Below are positions 10,574-22,155 of a DNA stretch of 64,000 nucleotides, piece after piece. Location of the stretch: NCBI GenBank assembly GCA_022225965.2, contig JAKJXP020000089.1, positions 124,001-188,000 on the forward strand, given 5' to 3'. The notes under the pieces are model-generated. The model worked only from the letters and a program-made list of their open reading frames with translations, made no database searches and was not told the origin of the DNA. Numbering within the stretch: the first letter of the stretch is position 1; every line of letters begins with the position of its first letter. The DNA is from Diatrype stigma (taxonomy: Eukaryota > Ascomycota > Sordariomycetes > Xylariales > Diatrypaceae). A program made the translations under genes and the position numbers.

Positions 10574-12469
10574 CGCCGGTAATGGCTGCATGATCTTCTC
10601 ATTGCCAATTGCCTGGTGCCTTCTCCTGGAAATTGTCCCTGGAAACTCACCAGTGTCACCTACGTAAAGAGGGCCCAGGCACCGTACATTAGCGCAAGAT
10701 TGGGATCTCAGCTCCAACAGAGAGAAAGCTCTTTCTCGCGCCAGTACGAGTAACTACATACAGATATGTATACATACCTATCTGGGTAAGTATGACCAAT
10801 CTAGCCTTGTTCATATATCTGAGGCAGTTTCAGTGCAGCTACCTGCATATCACCATACGAACATAAGACAATGCCGTATCCAATCTATGTGCCTATCTAT
10901 TAGTGCTGTGCTTGTGTATCGAACCTAAAGTAATAAATCTAGTCTAAGCTGCAGTCTCATATACCTCGTAATTACTGATCTCGTGTACGAAGTAATAAGA
11001 TTCATTAAAGGGGTGCTACTATACGTAGTACATGCAGGTAGGGAAATGGTGACCGGATCTTCTCAACCAGGAAATCTGCCAGGGTCGTAAATGCTCTGAT
11101 TGGCGCTGTCAAACCAATATAGACACCTGATCAAGTTAGACCAGCTTCAATCACAAGCCGCTAATCACGGTGTCTCACATGTGCTATGGAACGTCATTGG
11201 CGCAATGCCGGCGGAGAGCAGATGAGCGAGGCTTTTTAAGTTTGAGTTTCTCCCCCCTCATCTGTGAAGCAACCAATGGTGACTCCAGTCTCGTGTGGGG
11301 TCTCGTGTGGGAGTGGATTTGCTTATGCAGGTGCCACTCTTAACTTTAAGAGCTTGCAGGAACGCGTCGTCTAGCTCAGCAATAGCGTCAGGTACGAAAA
11401 GATGGATGTATGTAAAATGTCGAACGCGTCGCGCAAACCCCTGGCCGAACTATTAATACCTGCTACCATGGTAATGTTCGATACTACGTAGTAGTTATAG
11501 CATTCCCCGGTCAGCTGAGCAACACGAGCCTCATATCATCTCATTGCACCATTGGTTCCATATTATCGAGGCATACATACATTCCTAGGCTGAGTTGCGT
11601 CTCGAATTGGGCCTACATACTACGTACATGATGTGATGTCTTGTATTCGAAATTGGCATGACACAGTATGCCTCGGTATATATATAAGCGGCTAGCTAAT
11701 TAAAGTCGCAACATCCGGTTCTTCACCTAACACCAACGCACATGGATATATACCTACTCTACGGCATCTCACTACCTAAGGTAGTAACAGAACCTGCCAA
11801 ACGTATTACAGCCGCATCTCCAATAAGCTTTACTACGTCCCTACATAGTTAGTGGGGTAGTCATGCCATGCACGATGATCCACAACATCGAGGTGCTGTA
11901 CTGTGCACCGATGTAAATGGGATGCGCATGTGGCACCGAAAATGTCTGTCAGTTTCCGAGACCTGAACTGAAATGGCCTTGCGTTGGGTCGATCGGAAGA
12001 TGGTGGCAAGCTGGTTTCTTACATATAGTTAAATGTTGCTACCTACCTATCGCAATCGAACTGGCGGGCTTTGATTTGTTGGATCTGTTGATATCTGTCT
12101 CGGCTAGTCACTCGACTCGCCGTCTTGTATCATACCTAGCCGTACGGATCTGCTTCATCCCATCAATCGAGAGAGAGAAGAACAGGAGACAACTCGCCGA
12201 AAAGGGGGTTGTTAGTAATGATGAGCTCATACTCAGGAGAATAGCGAATCATCAAGGGGCAGTAGGTAGGCAGATGGTCTGCTATAATCATGGATATCCA
12301 AGTCCTGGAAAAGAACCCAGGACCGCCAGTCAGTATTCAGTTATAAGTCATTGCGAAAGAGGTATCAAACATGAACAACACAGCTACCTATTCCGGGCTT
12401 GTACACCACGCCACGCCTCGCCGCCATGTCGTTATCCGCCCGTCCGCCCAGTGATAAAACGGATGCCAA

Positions 12470-15400
12470 TCACCAAACTCCCAGCATCCCATTCGAGAAA
12501 TTCTCGGGCTGTGTCCGGGGCACGCTGCTAGCCATCGCCATCCTACCACGGTCATCCTCATGCTCCACCACCACCCCCTCGTGCGTCAACTGCATGCCCC
12601 CGGCGAAGAACCCTCCTCCGACCGGGGCCGACCAGGGGCCCCCGCCGCGTCCCACGAAGTCGTGGTGCTGCGGAGGTGTCGTGGTCCCGCAGACCCCGTA
12701 GTCCTCGCCGTTGCTGGTCAGGTCTGAATAGCTGGTGGATAAGGACGGCGGCGGCGGTGCCCCCCGCCCCGGCCCCGCTTCCGCTGGGCCCACGCCCATC
12801 AGGCCCTGTCCCGTGTTGATCGACAGTGACGTAGCGCCACCACCGCTACCTCTATATCCTCCTGCATGTGTCTCCCACTCCGGTGGAGCCACTTTGATGC
12901 CTTCCATGACGTTACTAGTTGTTTCCGACGAGAGTTCTGTTTTCAAGACGAACGCATTCTCGTCCCGGGCCTCGTTATGATCGTCATGATGGTTGCTATG
13001 GTATTCATGATGCTGATGATGTTGGTTGTTATGATCGTCAGAGGAAACCTCGCCTCCAAGACCGCCACCGCTGCCGCTCATCGGTTGCTGTTGTCGTTCC
13101 TCCGTCGTCCTTGTGCTGGAGGTCGTGCTCGTTGAAGGGGCCGGGCTCAGCGCCGTCCGCATGCTGCTCGGCGACTCGCTCGCGAGCATAAGCAACTTCT
13201 CGGCGAACTGGGTCCGGCTGTTCGGGCTGGAACTTAGCATCTTGACGAAGAACTCGAGAGGGTCCGTGTGTATTCCCGCCCGGCCCCCCTGTGTCAGGAG
13301 GGAGAGGTCGCCCCGGAGGTGGTCCATCCCCATTCCCGAGGCGGTGGCGGTGGCGGCAACGCCAATTCTACTACTCCTTCCGCTCCCGCCTCCGCTTGCG
13401 CTTCCGCTACCGATGCTATCCATCATCATCGTCGTCATCATGGCACTACTGCCTAAGCCTCCGCCCTCACCCCCGCCCTCGCCTCCGAATGGGGGCCGTT
13501 GGTGCCGGTGCGGACTGCTTGCGCCGCCGCCAGAGTCGTACGCGCCGAGCACCTGGAAGTAAGACGAGCCGATCTCGAACAGCTTCTCAAAGATGCCCAT
13601 GCCGTGAACTTCAATGGCATGGCTCGGCAGCGCCTGCAATGCCGTGACCGTGTCGCGCGCGATGGCCAGCGGAAACGAGAACGCCATGCTCTCGTTGGGC
13701 GCCACCATCGAGAGCAGCTCGTGCTGGAGTGACGACTGCCACACGACGAGCCGCAGCCACTGCTGCGTCACGAGAAGGTCAGCCTTTTGAATGGCTGTTG
13801 GCTCGGGTTCCGGCTCGGGTTCCGTGTCTGTCTCCATCTCCGCCTCTTCGACGACGACTCCGTTCCTACCACCCTCGCCGTCTCTCGCACTGTCGCCGGC
13901 CATGGCGCCTGTCATTGTGGCGGTTGTGCTGGTGGCAGTAGTTGTGGCGGCTAACGATGAAGATGACAGCGCAGACTCCGTTGTCCTCCTCGTTGTCTTT
14001 GCCCTCCGCTGCGGTGCGTCCAGAAAATCCAGCGGCTGCGCCAGGACCTCCTGCAGGTGCAGGTAGGTGGCGGCCGAGACGCGGTGGTCGCTGACATCGT
14101 TCCAGGCGTTGACGAAGCTCTCGTCGAGGGGCATGTAGCTGCGAACAAGCTTGACAAAACCGGCGTGGATCTCGGGACCCTCGTAGGGGTGCCCCCGGGC
14201 GGGGAGGCGCGGCGCACGGCGCAGCGTCAGGGGCTTCTTGCGCAGGATAGCAAAGCTGCGCTCGGTGATGAAGAGGATCCAGAAGACGCGCTGGCGACAG
14301 AGGACGTCCTCGGGTGCAAGCCCCCGGTACGACGTGTCGTCGTGTAGGCCTAGATCGAGCGCGAGCCCCAGCGCCTCGCGCAAGTAATACCAGCTTTTGC
14401 GGCTCTGACTAATCTCGAAGAAGCTGGTACTGAGCCAGAAGCTCGACACGGCCGCCCCCAATGACACGTCCTCCAGGAAGTCGTAGTCGCGCCCCTGGCG
14501 CGCTGCGATGCACTCGTCTAGGAAGAAGCGCCCCACCGCCTCCCAGCTCGGCGCCGGCGCCGGTACCGCCGCCCCCATAGCCGCCGTTGGCGATGAGAGC
14601 GACTTCCCCGACATGTGGAACGATGTCAGCGCGCAGAGCGCGTATATCAGGTTTCGCTCCGCCGGCTCCATGCCCCCCGGCCGCGCCACCGCCGTGCGGA
14701 TCGCTGGCATGTATACCAGCGGCATGATCGGGTACACGTGCCGGAAGTAAAGCTCGACGCAGTGCGGCACCAGGTGCAGATAGCTGCGGCTGTTCGGGCG
14801 GAATGCGGACGTTGTGAACGGCGACCTCGGCTCTCTATTCGCTGGCAGCGGCATAGGCATTGGCATCGCCACCGGCATCGGCAGCGTCGACGACGATGAG
14901 GGGCCCAGCATCCTCCATGGCACGAACGGCGATGACAAGGATCGCGGAGGGGTGGGAATAGCAGCCATTGCGCCGGCGGGCACGGGCGCCGGCGCGTACG
15001 ACTGCTGCGACGGCACGTGTGCGTGCGCGTGCCCGTAAGTGTCGGCCTCGGTGTCGCCATCCGAGTTACAGCCGTTGTCATTGTTGTGGTTGTGATTAGA
15101 GTCCCTCAGTGCAAGCTCTCTCGCCCGTAATTCGTTAATTACGCGGCCATGCCCGCGCTTCGGCCCGCGCTTCTTGGGGACATGGTCGCGCTTGCAGGTG
15201 AGTGTCGCGTTCTTGCATTGCTGGCACGGAAGCTGGCCGTCGCAGCGGATCCCTAGAAAGCTGCGTGTCAATCTCGCTACCGCTACCGCTACCGCTATGA
15301 CCCCCGGGATGTGGTGAGATTGTTCGCATTGCTAGCTCTCACTCTTACACGCAGATTCTCACACACAGATTCTCACACACACGCCCAGAAGGAAAAGAAT

Positions 15401-16080
15401 GGAGATAGAAAAGCCCGATTCAGCCCCAGAAACCCCCTATCACTTTTTGTGGGTTGGTGATAGGTGAGTGATAACTTGTAAGGGGTAGTGGTGGCAAGTG
15501 TGGGTGTTGGTGACTCGAATGCGATGTTGGGTTCCCAAGTCCTTTCTATTGGAGACAGACCCAGCCTCAGCCCCAGTAATTTGGACGTGTAACCCGAGAT
15601 CAGAAGCACAAAAACGACGCGAGAAACACAGCACGGCGCTTGGTGGGGATGTAGTAATCATAGGCATATGTATATACAAGATATGAGACGGTAAGACGCG
15701 AGGGGGTGGGTTAGTGACATGGACATAGAGGAAAGGCAGTACATACGTCTCCTACGACAATGATCGCATACCGTCCTCTTCTCCGTCACTCCCGCACTTG
15801 ATTCCCTTCTCACCTTGGTCGTCGTCAGTGTCGCCGTACCTGTCGCCGTTGTCGCCGTCGCAGCGGCCCTCTCCGTGGCTGCGGCCGTCGCGGGGGGTAG
15901 TGGTGGTGTTGGTAAGTGTAGTAGCCCGGTTTCACCTGTGGCTTTCAGCACCGCGGCGGCGGCGAGTGGAGACACTGGTGATTCGCGACGGTCGCCATCA
16001 CACTGCATGGCAAAGGCCACAAAGGCTACGGTTTGCGCTTCAACGGAGATCGTCCAGCTTATGGATTTGGGGGAGCACAT
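12470..16080 (-). CDS. Zn2Cys6 transcription factor with fungal-specific middle domain
   Basis: Exon 1 is 16080-15747 and exon 2 is 15252-12470, joined over a 494-nt intron (GTATGT donor, TTTCTAG acceptor), giving 1038 residues. Splicing joins VCDHCRRRR to IRCDGQLPCQQC and NATLTC, rebuilding a complete C-x2-C-x6-C-x5-C-x2-C-x6-C zinc cluster. A basic linker follows (KKRGPKRGHGRVINELR). A fungal_trans regulatory domain covers roughly the next 350 residues after a low-complexity stretch (HCVELYFRHVYPIMPLV, FWILFITERSFAILRKKPLTL). The C-terminal 400 residues are Gly/Ser/His-rich and disordered. The RGPK linker and ITERSFAI motif recall sugar-utilisation regulators, but I cannot name targets. The start could instead be the ATG at 16008, which has a better context (GCCATGC). 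It lies beside no metabolic cluster. Confidence 0.85.
15253..15746 (-). other. 494-nt intron inside the zinc cluster
   Basis: It is much longer than the other introns in this window (49-251 nt) and contains two copies of ACACACAGATTCTC-like sequence around 15350-15380 plus several stop codons in the continuing frame. If retained, translation would end about 29 residues after the second cysteine pair position, giving a protein without a complete zinc cluster. Confidence 0.8.
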
Positions 16081-16994
16081 ACATAGGGGGTTCGCAGCCA
16101 GGGCGGAGGAATCCCGGGTTTCCCAGCGTTTAGCCTATACTGTGTGGAAGTATGAGTGCGTGAGTGTGTGCGTGTACGCACGTGTATACGTTCGCGCGCG
16201 TAGATTATTACTAAGGTCGCTCGGTGATGCACCCACACGGTTTTCTCCCTCTGTAGCGGGAAATCTTGGTAAAAGTACGTACGAGGTGGCCAGGGGCGAG
16301 CGGCTGAAGGGAATGTGGGAACAGTAGGATGCTGTGGTGTGTGAGAACAAAGAGCCGGAGCAACGGAACAGCGGGCAGCGCAGAGCAAGCCTGGACTGGA
16401 CTTGACTGGGCTGACTGGGCTGCTACTGACAAGTCGGGGCCGGAGCCAGGTTCAGGTTCAGGTTCGGGTCGGGCAAAGCTGACGAGAGGCAGACAGACAA
16501 GCAAGGGAAGGGAAGATGGACGGCTTGAGTTACTCGAGACTTGGGGTTTCCTGTTCTTGTTGGCCGCGAGAATTTCAGCGACTTTCCCTTTCGGACCAAA
16601 AAAGGGGGTGGGGAAGACGGCGTGCCGAAAAATAAAAAGATTTGAAAATGAAGAAGGCGGAAGCAAGTAAGATCGACTTCGAGGTCCAGTATTTGTGACG
16701 AGGGAGAGATTCTTGGAAGTTATGAGGGGGAGAATCCTCCAAGGCAGCTTCTCGTTTTCTTTCTTCCCCTTCGCTTTCCTCCCAGGTTTACGTGCCTACT
16801 AGGTATGTACATACACATACATACCTACATACAATACTGATTTGGAGGGAAAGGGCAACCCCCAGAGAAGCCAGCGCTGCCGCCGCTTGCAGATAATAGG
16901 CTGGGCTAGTTGCTTGCTTTGCTTCGCTCCTCTTCGCTGCTTCCAGGTTGCTTGCTTGCTCTACAGGCAGCCATGTTATGTGTGTGTTATGTCC

Positions 16995-17069
16995 ATTCCT
17001 CCCTCCCTCCCCAACTTCCTTCCTCCCTCCCTGCCTCCCTGCCTCCCTCCCTCCTCTCTCCCTCCTCCC
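16995..17069. repeat. Polypyrimidine CCTCCCTCC-type tract
   Basis: About 75 bases are almost entirely C and T, built from CCTCC, CCTGC and CTTCC units, upstream of the Zn2Cys6 gene (complementary strand is polypurine in the gene's direction). Confidence 0.85.
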
Positions 17070-18759
17070 GCTATCTAGCCTACCCGTCGCCCACGCCCAG
17101 AACTCTCTCAGGTCATCGAGCAGCCAGTGATTGGGTCAAACTGCCGGGCTGGCGCCCGAAACCCGCGTTCTAGCCTCAGCCAGTCAGCTAGCCGATCAGC
17201 TTATCGAGATGTGCTCCTGTCTTATTTCACATTTCGTATATGTCTGTCTATGCCTTACCCTTTCCCCTGTGCCTTCGACCATGCCGTTCCGCGGGTGATG
17301 AGTAGATACAGGAATGAGGAATGAGGAATGAGAGAAGGACAGGGCCGGTCGATAATGAAGCTCGCTGACTGGACTATACAATGCGGGGAAATCTCCCTGT
17401 TTCGAAAATGGGGTGTGAAGGGAAGCCTAACCGATATGCGTAGCTTCTCACCGGTGTGACAAGGGCTGTCTATCTGACGGGCCCGACCAAGCCCCAGGAC
17501 CCGCGGAAAAGGTATATCGATCCGGGGGAGTGCGAGCAGCATGGGCCATGGGGTTGCAAAAAGGCCGTTGGCGTCTTACTAGGTAGGAGAATGTTAGTTG
17601 GAACGACCCAATCATTCGCCGTGGTACGTCGGTTGAATGTATGCTCATCTCGCCTAGGTTATGCGGGTGTTGGTTTCGTTGGATATCTCTCGATCGGTTC
17701 TACCTACAAATCCCTATCGAGTCCGGGATCGACTAGCTGGCGGCTTTCAGTAGCCTGAGCCACCACGCCAGTGGCTTTGGCTTGATCATAGTTCTAGTTC
17801 ATCTCATACCATCTGACGATGAGGGTATACCGGTTGTCACGGCCAGATCGAAGGCTGCCCAAGGCTAGCGACGGCAAAACATTCTCGAAATGCTGTGTAA
17901 GTAAGCATCAATATCTGGTACGCAACGAATCTTGGCTTTCCCATGGATACTCCTCGCACGGAAGGCAAACCAAAAGATGCGTGACAGAGTGGCAAGCAAA
18001 AAACAGCGAATTTGGATGGCATAGACAATCATCCGACGCCGTGGCTCAAACATGGCAAAGTTTGGCTTATCAACGGATTTCGGTGTGGCAACTTGCCACC
18101 TGCCCCAATGATACTGTCACTGTTACTGCTACTGTTACTGCTACCGACAGCAACCCTACCAACCACTACAGTCAAATCGCATCGAGGGTATGTAGGTATT
18201 AAATCAGGTAGGGTGTCACAAGGGGAGGGGCATTGCTCGATTGAGAGGATACACAAGGAAACCCCCGGTTCTGAGCCGCCTTCAGAGTGAGATAAATGTG
18301 TCACGACAACCATTGTGGCCAAACACCTATGTATGTGTGTGTATGAGTTTCACATCTTCCTGATGAGGTACAAAGAGTAGGGGTAAATGATAAATCAACC
18401 GTTCCAGCTGTCTCCCATATATCATCTCATCACTACCGGAATCCTACTCTCAGCCCCCCCAATCACTCTACACGATCCTCAAGCCACTATATCTTCACTT
18501 CTGTGTTAAGATCGCGCTCAGTGCCTCCAATGAGCTAGAATGCGAGGTTGCGATCACATATGCGCACGTACGTACCACCATCCACTACGACTCAGGCATT
18601 TCCCAACCTGTCGAGAAGCTACCATCGTCATCGTCGGATCTAGAACTCTATAGAGATCATAGCTGTGGAAGAACCTGGTCGCTAATATATATGAATAACA
18701 TACATGCCACGAATATTGACGAGTCACTTTCAGAGCCGCCTCCAACCGCACTGCCATCA

Positions 18760-18807
18760 CCCATTATCCTGCCCATTATCCTGCCCATTATCCTGCCCAT
18801 TATCCTG
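18760..18807. repeat. Tandem repeat, CCCATTATCCTG x 4
   Basis: Four exact 12-base copies in an AT-rich stretch without genes. Confidence 0.95.
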
Positions 18808-20542
18808 TTTAGATAAAAGGAGTTAATAAACCGCGTCCTTCTTCTGGGTTTAATCGGGCGATAATACTCGTTGAATCAGAATAAATATGCGAATACAAGC
18901 AATAAATCAAATGTTCAATCAGTCCTTCGCATCTGGTAAGGGCGAAGCAATATGTATTTCTTTTAACTATGCCAGGGTAGGAATGACCAAATACATCGAG
19001 AAAGTATATCCTACTGACACACTTATGCTGTTGTGCTGACCATGTCTAATTTGGTTTGATCTTCGTATATCTGAGTCTCGGACCATAAGTTCAGGCGTTG
19101 AGGGAAATACTCTAAAAGGGGAGACCGACTCTCCCATCTCCTGTTTTTTTACTAAGAGAATGCTCGGGATTCATGTATACATATATGTGTCATATTGTAG
19201 CTAGACGTGTAGCTGTATTTTCCTTCATCTTGATATGTCCTCCATGTTTATTTATATACCTCATAACTATTCGTACAGTCACATCGGGCTAGGGTGCAAC
19301 ACCGTCTCCAACCATATATCCCACTCCAAGTTGCCCCCCACGCCATTATCTTGGGCAGAGTCTTTTCTTCATACTTGATACTATTCGTCAGACCAGCCTC
19401 GACATACCGGGACGTCGCTTTTCTCTCGGCGAGGCTGGATAGAGTCTGGACCGCCGGCGCAAACTCTCCGCATACTGGCGGCTCAAAAACTACATGTGTC
19501 CCGGTTGATGACAGGTATATCCTACGTGTAGGCAGAGGTCTCAGTTGGTTTCGTGTTCACGTAGAAGCTTGTGTTGACGATTAAGGGAATATTTATTGGA
19601 CGGTATTGTGGTAGCCTTGTAGGAAGAGGTGAGAAGAGCCGTACACCAGACCCGCGTACCTACTAACCAGATGGTTGTATCGATGACTGGTCTCTCGTGG
19701 ATGGATACTGAGAGCTTCGTAGCTAATATATTATATATTGGGCATATTTATGAGGAACATATATAACTAGGTAACCAGAGATCCTCCCGCAATAACTTCC
19801 TTTTCCATCGGACCTATAGAAATAACTGTCTAAGTCTGTAGTTTCACATGCCAGGGACCGTGTAATCATCGTTATAAATGCAATATAATAACTGGCATCT
19901 GCTGACATGATCATGTTAATTATTGATATACCCCCCTTGAATAAGAAAGGGCCAGTATAGAGATTGTTTATCTACATAGTTCAAATTCGACACCTTCATC
20001 TGAAGAGAGTTTATGCCTTGTATTTTGTCCCATTCCGTGGAAACCATGAAGGTCATGTATCACTCCTATGTGCCAAAGGCATTTACTCTCGTGGTTGAAA
20101 CTTGCTCCGCGGATTATGTTGCCTCACTTTGTCGAGACAGAGCCACATGGTACACTGGATACGAATCATGGAAGGAATATGAAAGTTCCTTATGATCAGC
20201 ATCCTCTTTGAGAACAGCCAAGTTGATAACAAGTTCTAGATTGAAAGATCAACTGTAACGGTAACAGTAGCAGTACCCCCCCTTTTTCTTTCCAGAAATG
20301 CCAGTACACAAAGGGGACGATGGTCAGAGTGGGAGTGGGAGTGGGGGTAACCTAGTCATGCAGTGATCATGGTGAATGGTGGTTTTGGATTGGGCTAATA
20401 ATAGGGGTAGGGATGGAGATATGACATCTCTTGCTGCTAGATTAAGATAGGGCCCCCCCTTCTACCTCTTCTACTTCTATCTCCCCCCAACCGCGACGAC
20501 AGACACGCCCCCCCAACCGCAAACCCCTCGTACCCCCCTCAC

Positions 20543-21000
20543 TCAAAGTACTCGATCTCGACATTCACCCCCAAATCCCCACGTGAGTCTGGACCTTACC
20601 CAGAGCTCGGCGTGGTAATAGTAGTAGTAGTAGTAGTAGTAGTAGGGCTTGGTCAGCAGCCGAGTCTCGAACCACTCGGCGTGGCAGCCAGTCCGGACCC
20701 CGACAAAGCGGCAGCGTACTGCTGGCCGCGTCCCGGTTTTCGAGGATCCCGGTTTTGAGAGGTTATAGGGGTATTGCTGCTGCTGATCGTCGCGGAACGG
20801 AACACGTCGCCCAGACAGACAGACCCCCTCGGTCTCCGCCGCCCACCGCCGCCCACACACACACACACACGGGCCAGTGGCCGCCGCTTTTGAAGTCTTC
20901 CACCCGCGCCGCCTGGGCGTGGAGAGGCCGCGGAGACGGACAGGTCAGCTGGGGCTGTTTTCTCCGGCGGCGGTGTTGCTAGGTACTGAGGACATGTTGA
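20543..21000 (-). pseudogene. GC-rich gene-like patch with reading frames broken at microsatellites
   Basis: On the minus strand, an ATG near 20996 is followed by three frames that each look protein-like for a while: one gives RVEDFKSGGHWPVC, and after a (GT)n run (20854-20870) a different frame gives GRRVPFRDDQQQQYPYNLSK and later GCHAEWFETRLLTKP. That frame then passes through nine TAC codons (20619-20645) to its stop at 20543. Sharp GC rise against AT-rich surroundings and a frame change exactly at a dinucleotide repeat suggest a decayed or misassembled gene. I do not recognise the protein. It could equally be chance open frames in GC-rich DNA. Confidence 0.22.
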
Positions 21001-22155
21001 TGTTTGATGATGTGGCGGGATCGATTCATTGCGCACTGGGTCGGATATACGGTAGGGTGGGAGGTTGGCAAGCTGTACATGCGGTATTTTTTCATTTCAC
21101 GCTCTTCCGATATACCTATGCTACCGACGGCCAATGTGTGTAGTCGCAAGCCGAGTCGGTAGGACTTTATATCCCGGCTTCGGACATTTCATTAACCTTT
21201 TTGGAGTGAGTGTCTGTGAATAGTTACTAAATCGATGGCAAACCCGTGACATTCTTGGTTGGCTGTTCAAACTTAATGAAGAGCGACCCTTATGTGTTGA
21301 CATGGAGAAGCTTCTTAGCTATAAGGTGGGCGGGTTGGTGATCTCTCTTAGTATCAGTTGGGGAGGTGTTACGTTACGTATGTCTCAGACACGATTTTAG
21401 ATCGGGGACCGAGTACTCCGTACATTTATAGCAGACGGGGAGTAGAGCAAGTCACATATCACTCATGCTGGAAATAAAGCTTATCATTCATGGGATTCAC
21501 CTTCATTCGTAATCCATTCGTTCCATCATGCCGGCGTCGAAGCGGGCGGGGTGGATGCTAAACTACCTACTCATCTCCGCGCGAGATGCACGTCCGAGAC
21601 AAATCCCTGCTCTTTTCGGGAACTATAACTGTCTGAACAAGTATGAGTAGTGCAGTAGTGCTAGCGTAATAACTCTGAAAAGCGTCAGTTGACCGAGAAC
21701 TTGTTGTCTCGTGGCTAACAGCTAACAGAACATTCGTCAACTATAGGCTATAGATAGCGCTATGGTCGACTGCCTGCAACTTTAGAAAAACGTCGAACGG
21801 GCCCATAATCCTGCATTGCCTCATTGACCATGACATCAAAACTTCATCGTGAGGACCGCTCAAAATACACCCCGCCTCGCATGCAGAAAAACCCCCAACG
21901 CCTGCTGATGCAAAGGAGCCCGTAATATGCGTGATACCTAGGCTGTCGAACTAGGAGTCAAGACAGCGATGTCGCAGTCTTTACTACAACACCAGCCTAG
22001 GTTGTATCCCTCTGTAACTGGAAGTCGTGACAACGGCACTGTTTGGTTGTGGTGGTGTGAATAGGCAAATGACGAAAGCTGAGCAATGGGCGTCGTCAGA
22101 GCCGTCATTTGAGGATACCAACTTGAAAGGCCCTAGTTTCCCTCACATATGGTTA

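Larger units (their letters stand above)
9285..12469. other. Intergenic region, 3.2 kb without a convincing gene
   Basis: Left end is the promoter of the Cnn_1N gene. The remainder holds two tandem repeats (10225-10285 and 10535-10573), duplicated GTCTCGTGTGGG near 11292, and many TACGTA/TACCTA motifs. Open frames of 60-200 codons here lack domain similarity, good start contexts or splice-linked partners; I do not call them. Confidence 0.65.
16081..22155. other. Gene-poor region, 6.1 kb
   Basis: The first kilobase is promoter and probable 5' leader of the Zn2Cys6 gene. The rest is AT-rich, particularly 18.3-20.3 kb, with short repeats and no frame I can defend. The only gene-like patch is the GC-rich stretch at about 20460-21000, listed separately. 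Confidence 0.6.

Noticed and set aside
10388..10717. 109-codon minus-strand open frame
   Set aside because: Built on a 15-bp tandem repeat; no similarity and poor codon bias.
16211..16666. 151-codon minus-strand open frame upstream of the Zn2Cys6 gene
   Set aside because: Low-complexity and dipeptide-repeat text, no splice link to the downstream gene in frame; probably leader or promoter DNA.
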